From Acidobacteriota bacterium (GTDB lineage: Bacteria; Acidobacteriota; Blastocatellia; Pyrinomonadales; Pyrinomonadaceae): a stretch of DNA of 64,000 nucleotides. The stretch lies in contig QQUY01000002.1 in assembly GCA_003385635.1 (NCBI GenBank), forward strand, positions 124,001 through 188,000, in the 5' to 3' direction. Positions 62,476-64,000 of the stretch are shown here, piece after piece (the first letter of the stretch is position 1; every line of letters starts with the position of its first letter). The position numbers were made by a program, and so were the translations under genes. The notes under the pieces were generated by a model that had not been told where the DNA came from, did no database searches, and was given only the letters and a program-made list of their open reading frames with translations.

Positions 62476-63399
62476 ATGAGGAGAATTCTGGCTGCCGGTT
62501 TGTTCACAGTGCTTTTGACGGCTCAATCGTTCGCTCACATTTCTTTGATCAAATCCGACAATGACGTTCGTGGGGAGCAGGACAATTTCCGGCTCGAAAA
62601 GGTGAACGGAACCGTTCATGTTCTTTTCGGCAGGGGTGGCAACATAGGTGTTTCGTACGGTGTGGACGGATTGCTGACGATCGACACCCAGTTCGAGAAT
62701 GTGGCCGACAATATCAAGGCACAGTTAAAGACGCTCGGGAGCGACACGCCAAAATTCGTATTCAACACGCACTGGCACGGAGATCATACAGGCGGAAACA
62801 CTGTATTCGGGACCGACGCGATCATCGTCGCTCACGAAAACGTCAGGGAGAGGCTCTTGAGCACAGTGAATCCACGAAACAACCAGCCGCGTGAACCGAT
62901 CTCAAAAGAGGGCGCGCCGATGATCACTTACTCAAAGGGGCTCTCGATCCACTTTAACGGTGAAGAGATCAAGGCCGTCCATTTCCCGAAGGGCCACACC
63001 GACGGAGACACGGCCGTCTTTTTCACGGGTTCCAACGTCGTGCACCTCGGTGACGATTTCTTTGTCGGGAGATTTCCTTTCGTCGATCTTGCAAGCGGAG
63101 GTTCGGTTGAAGGCCTCGTGATGAATATCGGGAAGATGATCCAGATGATACCGGCTGACGCTAAGATAATTCCCGGCCACGGTCCCGTTTCGACGCTTGA
63201 GGACCTGAAGGACTATCACGCAATGCTCGTGGAGACGACCGTCATTGTCAGGACCCACATGACGGAGGGCAAGACTCTCGACCAGATCAAAGCGGCGGGG
63301 CTGCCCGAGAAGTTCAAAGATGCCGGTTCCGGTTTCATCAACCAGGATGCGTGGATCGAGACGATCTACAGGAGCTATTCACCGAAGATGGAGGGATAG
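62476..63399 (+). CDS. Secreted MBL-fold hydrolase
   Basis: This 307-residue protein has a signal peptide (ILAAGLFTVLLTAQSFA), GGAGG seven bases before the ATG, and the zinc motif H99-x-H101-x-D103-H104 (NTHWHGDHTGGN). Further ligand regions are FPKGHTDGDTAVF and IIPGHGPVS. The sequence fits a periplasmic MBL group often annotated as metallo-hydrolases; some relatives hydrolyse lactones or beta-lactams, but activity cannot be assigned. A heptamer repeat array begins directly after its stop. Confidence 0.88.
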   Translation: MRRILAAGLFTVLLTAQSFAHISLIKSDNDVRGEQDNFRLEKVNGTVHVLFGRGGNIGVSYGVDGLLTIDTQFENVADNIKAQLKTLGSDTPKFVFNTHWHGDHTGGNTVFGTDAIIVAHENVRERLLSTVNPRNNQPREPISKEGAPMITYSKGLSIHFNGEEIKAVHFPKGHTDGDTAVFFTGSNVVHLGDDFFVGRFPFVDLASGGSVEGLVMNIGKMIQMIPADAKIIPGHGPVSTLEDLKDYHAMLVETTVIVRTHMTEGKTLDQIKAAGLPEKFKDAGSGFINQDAWIETIYRSYSPKMEG

Positions 63400-63441
63400 T
63401 GAATAGGAAATCGTCAATGGAAAATTGGGAACTGAGAATTG
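63400..63441. repeat. Heptamer array, inverted CRATTCA type
   Basis: Six units such as TGAATAG, GAAATCG, TCAATGG, AAAATTG, GGAACTG and AGAATTG run in 7-bp phase, starting at the base after the MBL stop codon. They match the reverse complement of CRATTCA and pair imperfectly with the array at 63609-63657. Confidence 0.8.
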
Positions 63442-63608
63442 AGGCAAAGTGTGAAAAGGGCAGTGTAACTTTGAATGTGAGAAGTAAGGTGGATTCTGAC
63501 GAAACCGATTCTGAATTGTTTTCCGAGAATTGCCCGCAGACAACCAGCGCTTGAAATGAAGGTACCTGCCTTGGAAACCTCAAGTGCCTGTTCTTGTTAC
63601 ATCGTTCT

Positions 63609-63657
63609 CAGTTCTCAACTTTCAATTCTCAATCATCCATTTATGATTCGCGATTCA
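63609..63657. repeat. Heptamer array, CRATTCA type
   Basis: Seven units (CAGTTCT, CAACTTT, CAATTCT and others, ending CGATTCA) run in strict phase. The last unit contains the stop codon of the minus-strand TPR gene, so the array and gene end coincide. Confidence 0.85.
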
Positions 63658-64000
63658 CTGCCCGCGCTTCAAATCCGCAAGTATCTTTTTCGCGTTCTCC
63701 GCCGCGGGATACTTGTCGTCAATAGCCAGGGCTTTTTCGTAGAATTCGATCGCCTTTGCCTTGTCGCCCATACGATTGTAGAAGTCTCCGACGCTGTCAA
63801 ACAGGTTTGCCTCGTCCGGATACATCTTCACAGCGGTCAGCAACAGCCTGAGCCCTGCTTCCGGTCTTCCTACGGATGCGAGGTCATAGGCAACAGCGTT
63901 CAGCCCTCTTCTTCCAGCAGGACCGTTCGGATTTATTCCAGCCGACTTCTTTAAGAGAGACACGCCTTCTTCCTCATGCCCTGTGATCACAAGAAGAATT
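63655..64000 (-). CDS. TPR-repeat protein, C-terminal part
   Basis: The gene enters from beyond the right edge; the visible 114 residues contain about three tetratricopeptide repeats (AYDLASVGRPEAGLRLLLTAVKMYPDEA, NLFDSVGDFYNRMGDKAKAIEFYEKALAIDDKYP). TPR regions bind other proteins. The nature of the missing N-terminal part is unknown; many acidobacterial hydrolases end in such repeats. Confidence 0.8.
   Translation of the reverse strand, partial: ILLVITGHEEEGVSLLKKSAGINPNGPAGRRGLNAVAYDLASVGRPEAGLRLLLTAVKMYPDEANLFDSVGDFYNRMGDKAKAIEFYEKALAIDDKYPAAENAKKILADLKRGQ

Overview
ORGANISM. The window looks like chromosome from an acidobacterium, most likely class Blastocatellia (inference). The lineage clues are a secreted VWA protein of the kind described as the VWFA-related acidobacterial domain, an alpha-2-macroglobulin carrying a carboxypeptidase-regulatory-like domain, secreted FG-GAP/VCBS and M14 proteins, and many repeat-laden spacers. 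Base composition is moderate and even, and one tRNA (Thr, anticodon CGU) is present. I see no phage, plasmid backbone, insertion-sequence transposase or CRISPR array. Both ends cut genes.

LAYOUT. 1-0.9 kb: the end of an SMP-30/gluconolactonase-type gene, coupled to a shortened uridine-kinase-like gene. 1.3-9 kb: a signalling block made of a 1975-residue pseudokinase/NTPase/GAF/sigma-54-activator fusion, a STAS-like/ECF sigma pair, and a second ECF sigma gene on the other strand. 9-24 kb: an NDH-2-like oxidoreductase, two small zinc anti-sigma candidates, a glycogen debranching enzyme, a subtilase fused to a glycogen-binding domain, then a mostly co-directional run (aquaporin, DM13 protein, GMC oxidoreductase, double VOC protein, GH63-like glucosidase, mannose-1-phosphate guanylyltransferase-like enzyme, glucose dehydrogenase). 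24-36 kb: tRNA-Thr, tandem repeats, FabF, esterase, threonine synthase, DDAH-like amidinohydrolase, CBS protein, methyltransferase, Nudix-MBL fusion, pirin, a degenerate response regulator, a Coa1-like membrane protein and an HslV-like Ntn hydrolase. 36-49 kb: VWA protein, M14 peptidase, Xer recombinase, DUF4097-like protein and a giant alpha-2-macroglobulin. 49-64 kb: DHH phosphoesterase, GNAT, small zinc-ribbon protein, MBL hydrolases, a lone receiver, an FG-GAP/VCBS protein, an operon joining a BNR-repeat protein to a histidine kinase and a sigma-54 response regulator, a PAF-acetylhydrolase-like enzyme and the end of a TPR gene.

HOW IT MAY WORK TOGETHER. The most striking reading is a two-tier transcription cascade between 1.3 and 24 kb. 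The large fusion protein ends in a sigma-54 activator and a Fis-type DNA-binding domain. Just downstream lie two near-identical 14-bp palindromes exactly 42 bp apart, then a -24/-12-like sequence, then the STAS-like/ECF sigma pair. Five nearby transcription units carry the same ECF-type promoter pattern, GGAAT, 17 nt, then YGAT in four of the five. These units are an anti-sigma pair, glycogen debranching enzyme, subtilase-CBM48, the aquaporin-to-GH63 run, and the nucleotidyltransferase/glucose dehydrogenase pair. I infer a sigma-54 to ECF cascade controlling storage-polysaccharide, sugar and osmotic functions with anti-sigma feedback. No part of it has been tested.

REPEATS. Many spacers contain inverted-repeat elements. 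Several are built on a strict 7-bp period with unrelated unit sequences (GAGTACT, KATCAAG, CRATTCA, TGGTCAA) and start at or near stop codons.
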